Shown here: positions 26,604 through 33,256 of the stretch, in pieces
How positions within the stretch are numbered: the first letter of the stretch is position 1
Layout of the letters: every line of letters begins with the position of its first letter
Source of the DNA: Clostridia bacterium
Lineage (GTDB): Bacteria > Bacillota > Clostridia > Oscillospirales > Acutalibacteraceae
Direction: 5' to 3'
Length of the DNA: 64,000 nt
NCBI GenBank assembly: GCA_017410325.1
Contig: JAFQRA010000002.1
Span: 27,950-91,949, forward strand
The notes under the pieces: model-generated
Told to the model about the DNA's origin: nothing
The model's database searches: none
What the model saw: the letters and a program-made list of their open reading frames with translations, nothing else
Made by a program: the position numbers and the translations under genes

Positions 26604-27248
26604 ATGAAAAAGAAAACTTTAAACCCCATCACCCCGATGCCCGGCAAGACTATCGCCGTGTGGTGGATATGCAGATGTGCACTGCTCGTCTGGGGAATCA
26701 ACGGTCTTTTCAGGGGCTATACCTCGGAGTTTTTGCAGGGCCTGTTTGCAATTGCCTTCACCCACCTGTGGGATTTGTTTCAGCTTCTGGGCGGAAAATC
26801 CTTTATTACAAGGCTGCCCTGGCAATTTCAGACACACCTTACGCTGTTTATAACACTGGGCGTTTGCATTGGCTCAACGCTTAACAACCGCACGAACTTT
26901 ACGTATTCGGATATCGTAACCCACTTTTTTGCAGGCTTTATCGCCTCGGGCTGGAGTGCAAGACTGCTCGTAATAATGCAGGAGAAGAAGAACATTCCCC
27001 TTGCGCCCTCAATTGCCGCCATGGCAGGCTTCGGAATGGGTGTTGCGGTGCTTGTCGGTTGGGAATTCTATGAATTTACAATGGACAAGATTTACGGCTT
27101 CAATCTTCAGGTTTCAAGCCCGTTTACAAACGAAGGCCTCATTGACACGATGTGGGATTTTATCCTCGGCGCCGGCGGTGCGCTGACAGGTATGTTCTGT
27201 TTCGCTTTTGCAGATGCAAAAAAGCGCAAAGCTTCAAACAACAAATAA
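26604..27248 (+). CDS. Six-span membrane protein, remote YjdF/DUF2238-like
   Basis: A 214-residue protein with about six hydrophobic segments. Conserved-looking polar residues lie inside or next to membrane segments: SDIVTHFFAGF, GWEFYEFTMD, and DTMWDFILGAGGA. This H...E...DxxWD pattern recalls the YjdF/DUF2238 family of uncharacterised membrane proteins, but the relation is my inference. It starts 6 nt after the carboxypeptidase gene and ends before a terminator, so it is the last gene of the guaB run. The function is unknown. Confidence 0.75.
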   Translation: MKKKTLNPITPMPGKTIAVWWICRCALLVWGINGLFRGYTSEFLQGLFAIAFTHLWDLFQLLGGKSFITRLPWQFQTHLTLFITLGVCIGSTLNNRTNFTYSDIVTHFFAGFIASGWSARLLVIMQEKKNIPLAPSIAAMAGFGMGVAVLVGWEFYEFTMDKIYGFNLQVSSPFTNEGLIDTMWDFILGAGGALTGMFCFAFADAKKRKASNNK

Positions 27249-27255
27249 TTTTTTT

Positions 27256-27286
27256 GAGCACGAAGACAAAACCTCGTGCTCTTTTC
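27256..27286 (+). terminator. Terminator after the membrane protein gene
   Basis: Stem gagcacga/tcgtgctc with a 10-nt loop followed by tttt, ending the guaB-vanY-membrane protein unit. Confidence 0.8.
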
Positions 27287-27323
27287 ATTTGGCAGACATA
27301 TTAATATTACGGGAGTGATTTTT

Positions 27324-27362
27324 ATGTTTGCAGTTATCAGCATTGAAAACGAAAAAAAAAAA
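27324..27362 (+). other. Ribosome-site start codon and 11-A run out of frame with the gene behind it
   Basis: GGGAGTG followed by ATG at 27324 opens a frame encoding MFAVISIENEKKK and then meets eleven consecutive A residues (27352-27362). Without a frame change this frame stops after about 36 codons at 27438. Adding one A, or removing two, would join it to the 228-codon frame that follows, which itself lacks a ribosome site at its ATG (27362). Transcriptional slippage, phase variation or an assembly error are all possible. Confidence 0.6.
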
Positions 27363-28048
27363 TGCGCAGACGCCAAACGAGAATTGAAGCAATACAGACC
27401 CCCGTGCGCGGCGGCGCGCCGTTTCGGATTGTTGCAATAACAAAAGGAAGAAAAGAAATTGACTGGCACCGCGTTGCCGAAGCGGCAAGCTGCGGCAGCA
27501 GAAACCTGCTTGTGCCCGACGGCTTTGTTCTGCCCGACAGCCCTTATCTGAAACTGTTTGAAGCCGATACGCTTCCCCTGCTGATTACGCTGAATACGGC
27601 GGTAAAAAAAATGAAAGATATGCCCGGTGCAACAAAACGCAGTATTCTGATAGAGGACCAAAGCGCCGTACTGCCCGACTACATTGACAGGATTGCCGAC
27701 TGCGCCTCAAAGATAAAAATTGTGACGGACAAACCGCAGGCATATTATACCGCAGGGCTGAGGCTTATGGAGCGTTTCGGTGCTTCGCCGATAGTTTGTG
27801 CAGAAAGAGGAGAAAACGAAAAATTTGATGCCGCCGTTTCCGTTGAACCCGTTAAAAACGCAAAATTAAATTTCAGTGCTTCATCCGTCAAGGCAGACGG
27901 TTCGCCGGAAATCCCCGAGCAGTACGCAAGGCTTTGCCCGCAGGAAATTGACCGCTTTGATTTTCTGTGCGCTCTGTTTGAGTGCAGCGGTGTCAGGGCG
28001 ATAGGCAAACTTACATTTGACGATTTAACAACAAACAGCTTGCTTTAA
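27362..28048 (+). CDS. Conserved-looking protein of unknown function
   Basis: A 228-residue soluble protein that I do not recognise. It reads as a plausible folded protein, with a mixed alpha/beta pattern such as FRIVAITKG, RNLLVPDGF, and KIKIVTDKPQAYYTAGLRLMERFG in the middle. Its own ATG has no Shine-Dalgarno sequence and follows an 11-A run. The natural start is probably at 27324, in another frame unless slippage occurs. It sits between a terminator and a FliB-like gene on the same strand. The coding signal is good; start and function are open. Confidence 0.65.
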   Translation: MRRRQTRIEAIQTPVRGGAPFRIVAITKGRKEIDWHRVAEAASCGSRNLLVPDGFVLPDSPYLKLFEADTLPLLITLNTAVKKMKDMPGATKRSILIEDQSAVLPDYIDRIADCASKIKIVTDKPQAYYTAGLRLMERFGASPIVCAERGENEKFDAAVSVEPVKNAKLNFSASSVKADGSPEIPEQYARLCPQEIDRFDFLCALFECSGVRAIGKLTFDDLTTNSLL

Positions 28049-28075
28049 GAGCTAATTCAATATATAATTTGTTTA

Positions 28076-28106
28076 GGGTGGCGAGAATAATCCGAACTCG
28101 CCACCC
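28076..28106. repeat. Hairpin repeat GGGTGGCGAG
   Basis: A perfect 10-bp stem gggtggcgag/ctcgccaccc with an 11-nt loop and no T run. Related sequences occur at 47486-47534 and as a half copy near 48752, so it appears to be a small repeat family and not a simple terminator. Confidence 0.6.
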
Positions 28107-28131
28107 CAATATATTAAAGGTAAGTGAAATA

Positions 28132-29058
28132 ATGAAGCTCATTGCACCCGATTACTACGACAAATTCTCCTGCACAGCCGACAGGTGCAGACATTCCTGC
28201 TGTGTCGGCTGGGAGATTGACATTGACGAAGGTACATACGAATACTACAAAACCGTCGGCGGTAAGCTGGGTAACGATTTAAGAGAGAACATTGCCGTTT
28301 GCGACGGCACGGCAAGCTTTACGCTTGATGAAAATGAACGCTGTCCGTTTCTTGAAAAGGACGGGCTTTGCAGGCTTATAAAAGAGCTTGGCGAGGGCTC
28401 ATTATGCGGCATCTGCGCCGACCACCCGAGATTCAGAAGCTTTTATTCACAAAGAACGGAAATCGGGCTCGGGCTTTGCTGTGAGGCGGCGGCAGAGCTG
28501 ATTTTAAAGCAGGAACACAAGGTTGGGCTTATAACTCTTGAAGAAGATGAAGAAAGCCTGACCGAGGACGAAGAGTATCTGCTGGGCTACAGAAATCAGC
28601 TTTTTGCAACGGCGCAGGACAGGGAATTTACCGTTGAAGAACGGCTTGAAAACCTGGGCTTTTTAGGCGGAACGCATCTGCCCGAAAAGAGCTTTGCCGA
28701 GTGGGCAGATGTTTTCCTTTCGCTTGAACGGCTTGATGAAGCTTGGACGGACAAGCTGAATTTATTAAAGCAAGCAACGGGCTGTGCCGTCCCCTCTTCG
28801 CTTCAGCTTGCGTTTGAACAGCTGCTTATATATCTGCTTTACCGCCATATTCCCAGGGCACTTGATGACGGTGATATTGCTTCCAAAATCGGCTTTGCGG
28901 TGCTGAGCGTTAAAATTGTTGCCGCAATACTGTCTGAGGAAGAAAAGCAGGATTTTGAAACGTTTTCCGAGCTTGTCAGACTTTATTCCTCGGAGATAGA
29001 ATATTCCGACGAAAACCTAAACACAATTTGGGATTTGTTATATGAACAGAACGATTAA
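28132..29058 (+). CDS. FliB-like protein (lysine-N-methylase family), cysteine-rich
   Basis: A 308-residue protein whose N-terminal 120 residues carry two cysteine groups, CTADRCRHSCCVGW and the CPF...CRL...CGIC block ending in DHPRF. This pattern defines the FliB/YkgJ-like zinc or iron-sulfur cluster family. FliB methylates flagellin lysines in Salmonella, but family members are common in non-motile Clostridia, and no flagellar gene is visible here, so the substrate is doubtful. Start: ATG at 28132 with AAAGG upstream; an earlier in-frame start runs through the hairpin repeat and was rejected. The last 17 nt overlap the RluA gene. Confidence 0.82.
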   Translation: MKLIAPDYYDKFSCTADRCRHSCCVGWEIDIDEGTYEYYKTVGGKLGNDLRENIAVCDGTASFTLDENERCPFLEKDGLCRLIKELGEGSLCGICADHPRFRSFYSQRTEIGLGLCCEAAAELILKQEHKVGLITLEEDEESLTEDEEYLLGYRNQLFATAQDREFTVEERLENLGFLGGTHLPEKSFAEWADVFLSLERLDEAWTDKLNLLKQATGCAVPSSLQLAFEQLLIYLLYRHIPRALDDGDIASKIGFAVLSVKIVAAILSEEEKQDFETFSELVRLYSSEIEYSDENLNTIWDLLYEQND

Positions 29059-29911
29059 TTACACCATACCGCCCGAATACGACGGTGAAAAAGTAAATAC
29101 CTTTCTGCGAAGCGGTGTAGGGCTGTCCTACCGTATGGTGCGCTCACTCAGGCAGATTAAAGGCTCAATGCTGCTTGACGGCGAATACATCCGCACCATA
29201 GACCCGTTGAAGGCAGGCTCAACGCTTACCCTTACCCTGCCGCAGGATAAAAGCACGGCAGAGCCTCAAAAAGCGGATTTTGAGATTGTTTACGAGGACG
29301 GCGACATTTTGGTTGTCAACAAGCCTGCAGGACTTGCAATGCACCCGACGCACAACCACCAGGGTGACACACTGGCAAATGCCGTTTCCTACTACCTGAC
29401 ACAAAGCGGCAGAGACGCGGTTTTCCGTGCGGCAGGCAGGCTTGACAAGGGCACGTCGGGGCTCGTAATAATCGCCCTGCACAAAATGGCGGCAAGCAAG
29501 CTGGCAGGAAATTACGAAAAGCAGTACACCGCAATTGCCGAGGGTGAATACACGGGCATGGGTACGATTGATGCACCGATAATCCGACCCGACCCGATGA
29601 AAACACTCCGCGCCGTAGGCGAAGGCGGAGAGGAAGCGGTTACGCATTGGAAGTCACTCGGCTGTAAAAACGGGCTTAGCCTGCTTGAAATTCAGCTTGA
29701 AACGGGCAGGACACATCAGATAAGGGTGCATTTTGCTTCGCAGGGCACGCCGCTTGCAGGTGACGAAATGTACGGCGGCCACACCGACAAAATCACACGC
29801 CACGCCCTGCACTGCGGAAAGTTAACTCTCACCCACCCCGTAACGGGCGAAAAAATGACCTTCACCGCAGAATTGCCCGAGGATATGGAAAGCTTGGCAA
29901 GAGAAATATAA
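29042..29911 (+). CDS. RluA-family RNA pseudouridine synthase
   Basis: Converts specific uridines in rRNA or tRNA to pseudouridine. It has 289 residues with an N-terminal S4-like region (about 15-65) and the catalytic block AGRLDKGTSGL with Asp135. LETGRTHQIRVHF is the second family signature. The His usually found in the HRLD motif is Gly here, which occurs in some members. Its start lies inside the end of the FliB-like gene (17-nt overlap), so translation is coupled. The target site (RluD- or RluC-like) cannot be assigned. Confidence 0.93.
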   Translation: MNRTINYTIPPEYDGEKVNTFLRSGVGLSYRMVRSLRQIKGSMLLDGEYIRTIDPLKAGSTLTLTLPQDKSTAEPQKADFEIVYEDGDILVVNKPAGLAMHPTHNHQGDTLANAVSYYLTQSGRDAVFRAAGRLDKGTSGLVIIALHKMAASKLAGNYEKQYTAIAEGEYTGMGTIDAPIIRPDPMKTLRAVGEGGEEAVTHWKSLGCKNGLSLLEIQLETGRTHQIRVHFASQGTPLAGDEMYGGHTDKITRHALHCGKLTLTHPVTGEKMTFTAELPEDMESLAREI

Positions 29912-29917
29912 AACAGC

Positions 29918-29958
29918 AAGAGCAAGATGTACCGACAAAGTACACCTTGCTCTTATTT
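29918..29958. terminator. Terminator after rluA-like gene
   Basis: Stem aagagcaagatgtac/gtacaccttgctctt with a 7-nt loop and a following T-rich tract, between convergent genes. Confidence 0.8.
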
Positions 29959-29981
29959 CTTTAATTCCTAATTCATAATGA

Positions 29982-31049
29982 TTAAAAAATCCCAGGAATA
30001 ATATGCGCAAGCCCAAGCCCTGCGCCGAATGAAAGCACATTTGCAGCCAGTGCGTAAACAACCGCCTTCTTTTTGCTGACATCAAGCTGCTTTTTCCTGA
30101 TATACAGACTGTAAGCAACCGCCTCAACTGCGAATACACAGATTTCGAGGAAAACGTAATACGCGGTAAACGCCATAGACCCGTGGTTGATATCCACGCT
30201 GAAAAGAATGAGATTCAGCGCAATCTGCGTTATTACGTTAACGGCCGTGATAAAGCCGAGAAGATTTTTCTTTTTGAAGCCGAAAATTAAGGCGACCGCA
30301 ATTTCGAGTGCGAGCGTTATTGCTATTCTTGCAACGAGGGAAATTATCTCCCACTTATAGTCGTAGCTTTCCTCTGCGTGGAGCAGAATGTCCGTAACTG
30401 AATACAGCTCTTCCGGCACGGTGGAAGGCTCGCTACTGCCCTGCTGAAGTTCAGCCTGTATGCTCTCCATATCCTCCTTCAAGGGATATGAGCACACCTC
30501 GGTTGTCGGCTCTGTAACTCCCTGCAAATCCTCCGCAGTGTCCGACATCAGCTCGTTTGAAGAGGCTTGAGTCACCGCTTCAAGTGCGGATTTTACACCG
30601 ACTTTGCTCACGTCAACGGTATAGTAGCTGTCAAAGGCATAGCTCTCATAAATCGGCGTTACGGCAAAGGTATCGGTTTCGGGGAAATAGAGCAAGAGCT
30701 TAAACGGGTCGGGCGGATAATAGCCCCACTTGAAGCCCTCGTTTTCGGTACAGTTCCAGAACTGCTGGAGGAAATAATAGCCGTCACTATCCTTGTAATC
30801 AACGAATTTCCGCCAGATTCCGGGGTCATCCTCGTGGTAGGCGTACATTTCCTCGCCTTCCTTCCACGCTCTGTTGGGGCCGTAGGACTCGTGATAAGAA
30901 ATCAGAGTACCGTAGCACTCCCTGCCGTCAAGACCGACAAGCTCAATTACAACGCTTGGCTTCGGGCCCGTGTCGGCAAAGGCTGTGAATGAGAAAACAA
31001 GACTTAATATAAGAACGACGGGAACAATTTTTGTCAAAGCTCTTTTCAT
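29982..31049 (-). CDS. Exported membrane protein of unknown function
   Basis: A 355-residue protein starting at the ATG 31047-31049, which has GGGAGGG 7 nt upstream. It has a cleavable-looking signal peptide (about 1-25, ending AFA). An acidic, aromatic-rich extracellular domain of about 200 residues follows (WNCTENEGFKWGYYPPDP), and then four C-terminal membrane spans from about residue 240 to the end. The arrangement suggests a surface sensor or an envelope protein. I do not recognise a family. It lies downstream of an ECF sigma module on the same strand but is separated from it by a palindromic repeat. Confidence 0.75.
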   Translation of the reverse strand: MKRALTKIVPVVLILSLVFSFTAFADTGPKPSVVIELVGLDGRECYGTLISYHESYGPNRAWKEGEEMYAYHEDDPGIWRKFVDYKDSDGYYFLQQFWNCTENEGFKWGYYPPDPFKLLLYFPETDTFAVTPIYESYAFDSYYTVDVSKVGVKSALEAVTQASSNELMSDTAEDLQGVTEPTTEVCSYPLKEDMESIQAELQQGSSEPSTVPEELYSVTDILLHAEESYDYKWEIISLVARIAITLALEIAVALIFGFKKKNLLGFITAVNVITQIALNLILFSVDINHGSMAFTAYYVFLEICVFAVEAVAYSLYIRKKQLDVSKKKAVVYALAANVLSFGAGLGLAHIIPGIF

Positions 31050-31091
31050 ACGCTGACCCTCCCTTAAAGTAAAAATCACGTTTAAGTTGTT

Positions 31092-31156
31092 TCATTCTGA
31101 ACGCAGTGAAGAATCTTTACATAGCATTAAGATTCTTCGGCTTCGCCTCAGAATGA
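31092..31156. repeat. 65-bp palindromic repeat TCATTCTGA...TCAGAATGA
   Basis: Terminal arms tcattctga and tcagaatga are inverted, with inner arms aagaatct and agattctt. The layout matches a widespread Firmicutes intergenic repeat seen as TCATTCTGAGCG-type elements. It fills the gap between two minus-strand genes. Confidence 0.75.
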
Positions 31157-31165
31157 CATTCTTTT

Positions 31166-31936
31166 TTACTGTCTTGTTAAACTAAAATACGCTTCGTATT
31201 CCTGATTTTCAATGTCTATTATAATTTTGTACCGTTCACCCGATTTCAGATTTTCGTATTCCGCAAGGTCAATTTCAAAGCTGACGGTAATTTCGTTCCT
31301 CATACTTGAGGGCAGGGCTTTGTAGGCAATTGCAGGCTTGGGGTGGTAGTTCGGAACAAGCACCCATTCGCCGCCGTTATTTTCCCAAAGGTCAACGGTT
31401 TTGGAGTAGCCGAAGCCGACGTTTGCCGTATCGGTAATTGAAAGGGTGATTTTTTCATCCGCCTTGTATTCCGCCCTGTCAAGCTCAATGAAAATTTCGG
31501 GGCTTACCGTTGTCGGTTTTACCGCCTCGGGTGCATTGGTAGGTGAACCTTCGGTTGCCGATACGGAATGAGCAACGGTTGTTCGCTCAGCCCCTTCCGG
31601 CGCACGGGTAGGCACAGCTTCATTTTCCGTTACACAACTGGCAGAAGTGACCGGCGAGCCGTTGGAAGACGGCTGTTTTACGGCTGTTTGCGTTTCATCG
31701 CACATGTCTGTCAGAGGTACATAACTGTCACTTGCGACAGTTGTATCAGCTTCGTAGTTCGGGTCTTCCGAGCCTGCAGGCATCATTGCGGGCAGAATCA
31801 TTACCGAATAAAGCACTGCAACGAGCACAAAGGGTACCGAAAAAGTGATTATGTTCTTGCGGGTTTTCTTTTTTTCCTTTAAATATGTTTCTTTTCTTTG
31901 ATAAATTTCGTTTATAAATTCTTCGTGGTTTCTCAT
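31166..31936 (-). CDS. Single-pass membrane protein, probable partner/anti-sigma of the ECF sigma
   Basis: A 256-residue protein. A short basic cytoplasmic N-terminus (NHEEFINEIYQRKETYLKEKK) leads into one membrane span at about 26-48. A Thr/Pro-rich extracellular linker follows at about 60-145, then a C-terminal Ig-like beta domain (about 148-256; LDRAEYKADEKITLSI). Its ATG overlaps the sigma stop codon (ATGA), so expression is coupled. The short N-terminal tail could bind sigma while the outer domain senses a ligand, but no known anti-sigma motif is present. Confidence 0.75.
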   Translation of the reverse strand: MRNHEEFINEIYQRKETYLKEKKKTRKNIITFSVPFVLVAVLYSVMILPAMMPAGSEDPNYEADTTVASDSYVPLTDMCDETQTAVKQPSSNGSPVTSASCVTENEAVPTRAPEGAERTTVAHSVSATEGSPTNAPEAVKPTTVSPEIFIELDRAEYKADEKITLSITDTANVGFGYSKTVDLWENNGGEWVLVPNYHPKPAIAYKALPSSMRNEITVSFEIDLAEYENLKSGERYKIIIDIENQEYEAYFSLTRQ

Positions 31937-32475
31937 AAAAGCTCTTCGCCCTCCTTTCCGAGGATGGTACGAAGCTCTTTCTTCGCCCTGTACAAGAGAT
32001 TGTCAACCTGCTTCTTGCTTTTTTTCATTACGCGTGCAGTTTCCTCGTAGGTAAGCTCTTCAAAATACACAAGGTGCACGGCAACCTGCATATCCGCCGT
32101 GAGCCTGGCTATGGCGGCGTTCACGGCTTTCTTGCGTTGGTCGGCAAGAATTACGCTTTCCAAGGACGTATAATCCTCGCTCAATACCGCTTCTTCAAGC
32201 GGCATCAGCCTTTTCTGCCTGCGCAGAAAGTCAATGGCACGGCTGCGCCCGAGCATAAAAAGGTAGGTCTTAAGGCTCACCTTGAAATTATAGCGTTTCG
32301 GGTGAACAAGTATGTACATAAACACGTCAACGGCAATATCCTCCGCCGCACAGGTGTCGTGTACATAACGGCTGATGAAAAAAATCAAGGGCTCACGGTA
32401 CTCCCGTACAATCAGGTCGAAGGCGGCTTCGTCACCATCAAGAAAACGGCGGTAGCTACTTGCACCGTTATCCAT
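31933..32475 (-). CDS. ECF-type RNA polymerase sigma factor
   Basis: A 180-residue group IV sigma factor. Sigma-2 occupies about 10-80, including DTCAAEDIAVDVFMYI and the FLMLGRSRAIDFLRRQ region. Sigma-4 is at about 120-172 with LVYFEELTYEETARVMKKSKKQVDNLLYRAKKEL as its core. The downstream membrane partner overlaps by 4 nt. A promoter resembling ECF-dependent ones lies just upstream, consistent with self-activation. Confidence 0.92.
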   Translation of the reverse strand: MDNGASSYRRFLDGDEAAFDLIVREYREPLIFFISRYVHDTCAAEDIAVDVFMYILVHPKRYNFKVSLKTYLFMLGRSRAIDFLRRQKRLMPLEEAVLSEDYTSLESVILADQRKKAVNAAIARLTADMQVAVHLVYFEELTYEETARVMKKSKKQVDNLLYRAKKELRTILGKEGEELL

Positions 32476-32496
32476 TCTTCTCCTCTCCCTTCAACA

Positions 32497-32523
32497 ATTA
32501 TACGAATGAGATACCGAAAGTCC
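32497..32523 (-). promoter_or_regulatory. Candidate ECF promoter of the second sigma gene
   Basis: The minus strand reads GGACTTTC (32516-32523), then about 11 nt, then CGTATAAT (32497-32504). The GGAACTTT/CGTATAA pattern is typical of clostridial ECF targets. It lies 21 nt before the sigma start codon. Confidence 0.5.
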
Positions 32524-32531
32524 TTATTTTT

Positions 32532-33092
32532 TTACAGCTCTCCGTCTGCAAAGCGTGTTGTTTTGATTGTAAGCGTCAGCGCAATTTCGGCAAAGCGGCG
32601 GCTGCTGACGGGGAAATCCTCCTCAATCCACTTTTTGAGTATGCCTATAAAGCCGTTGAAGCAGAAAACGAAGCAGTATTCGTATTCCGGGTCGTCAAAG
32701 CCCTGCAAGCTCTTGGGGTATTTTGCAAGCACGGTGCGTATAAGCCTGTTTACGAAAACATCGTCGTCAGCGTGGGTAATAAGCACCTTGAACAGGTCTT
32801 TGTTGTCAATAACGTAGTCAAACACACCCTCGATTTTATCAAGGAAGGACGGAATGGAGTCAATCAGCGGAAGCTCATCGGGCTCGGGAATCTGGGACAG
32901 CACCTCATCCTCTATTTCGTGCCTTAGCGCAATAACATCCTCATAGTGTGCGTAAAAGGTTGAACGGTTGACATCTGCCGCCTGGCACACGTCCTTTACG
33001 TTTACCTTTGATACGGGCTTTTCCGCACAAAGCTCGATAAACGCATCCTTTATCATTTTCTTTGTCATTTTTACTCTTCTGCTCTCTGCCAT
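32532..33092 (-). CDS. TetR/AcrR-family transcriptional regulator
   Basis: A 186-residue regulator. The N-terminal helix-turn-helix (about 8-55) reads MIKDAFIELCAEKPVSKVNV and VCQAADVNRSTFYAHYED. The C-terminal ligand domain ends in the IGILKKWIEED helix common to the DhaS/TetR_C_33-like subgroup. It is divergent from an acyl-CoA synthetase gene, and a palindrome (ACCGACA-N13-TGTCGGT) lies between them, so it probably represses that gene in response to a fatty-acyl compound. The ligand is inference. Confidence 0.9.
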   Translation of the reverse strand: MAESRRVKMTKKMIKDAFIELCAEKPVSKVNVKDVCQAADVNRSTFYAHYEDVIALRHEIEDEVLSQIPEPDELPLIDSIPSFLDKIEGVFDYVIDNKDLFKVLITHADDDVFVNRLIRTVLAKYPKSLQGFDDPEYEYCFVFCFNGFIGILKKWIEEDFPVSSRRFAEIALTLTIKTTRFADGEL

Positions 33093-33125
33093 AACGTAGT
33101 TTCTCCCTTTCGTTACCCTATTTTT

Positions 33126-33152
33126 ACCGACAAACAGTCGAAATGTGTCGGT
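33126..33152. promoter_or_regulatory. Candidate TetR operator
   Basis: Inverted repeat ACCGACA (33126-33132) and TGTCGGT (33146-33152) with a 13-nt spacer, located between divergent tetR and the acyl-CoA synthetase gene, 29 bp upstream of the latter's -35. Confidence 0.5.
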
Positions 33153-33180
33153 TATTTATCTTTTTTCGAAAAACTGCCTG

Positions 33181-33209
33181 TTGATTTTCAAACACTGTGT
33201 TGATAAAAT
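33181..33209 (+). promoter_or_regulatory. Promoter of the acyl-CoA synthetase gene
   Basis: TTGATT (33181-33186) and TAAAAT (33204-33209) with a 17-nt spacer, 47 bp before the start codon. Confidence 0.6.
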
Positions 33210-33256
33210 GATACAGTATGCGAAAAAAATTGTCAAGTTATAGGGGAGGACAATAA

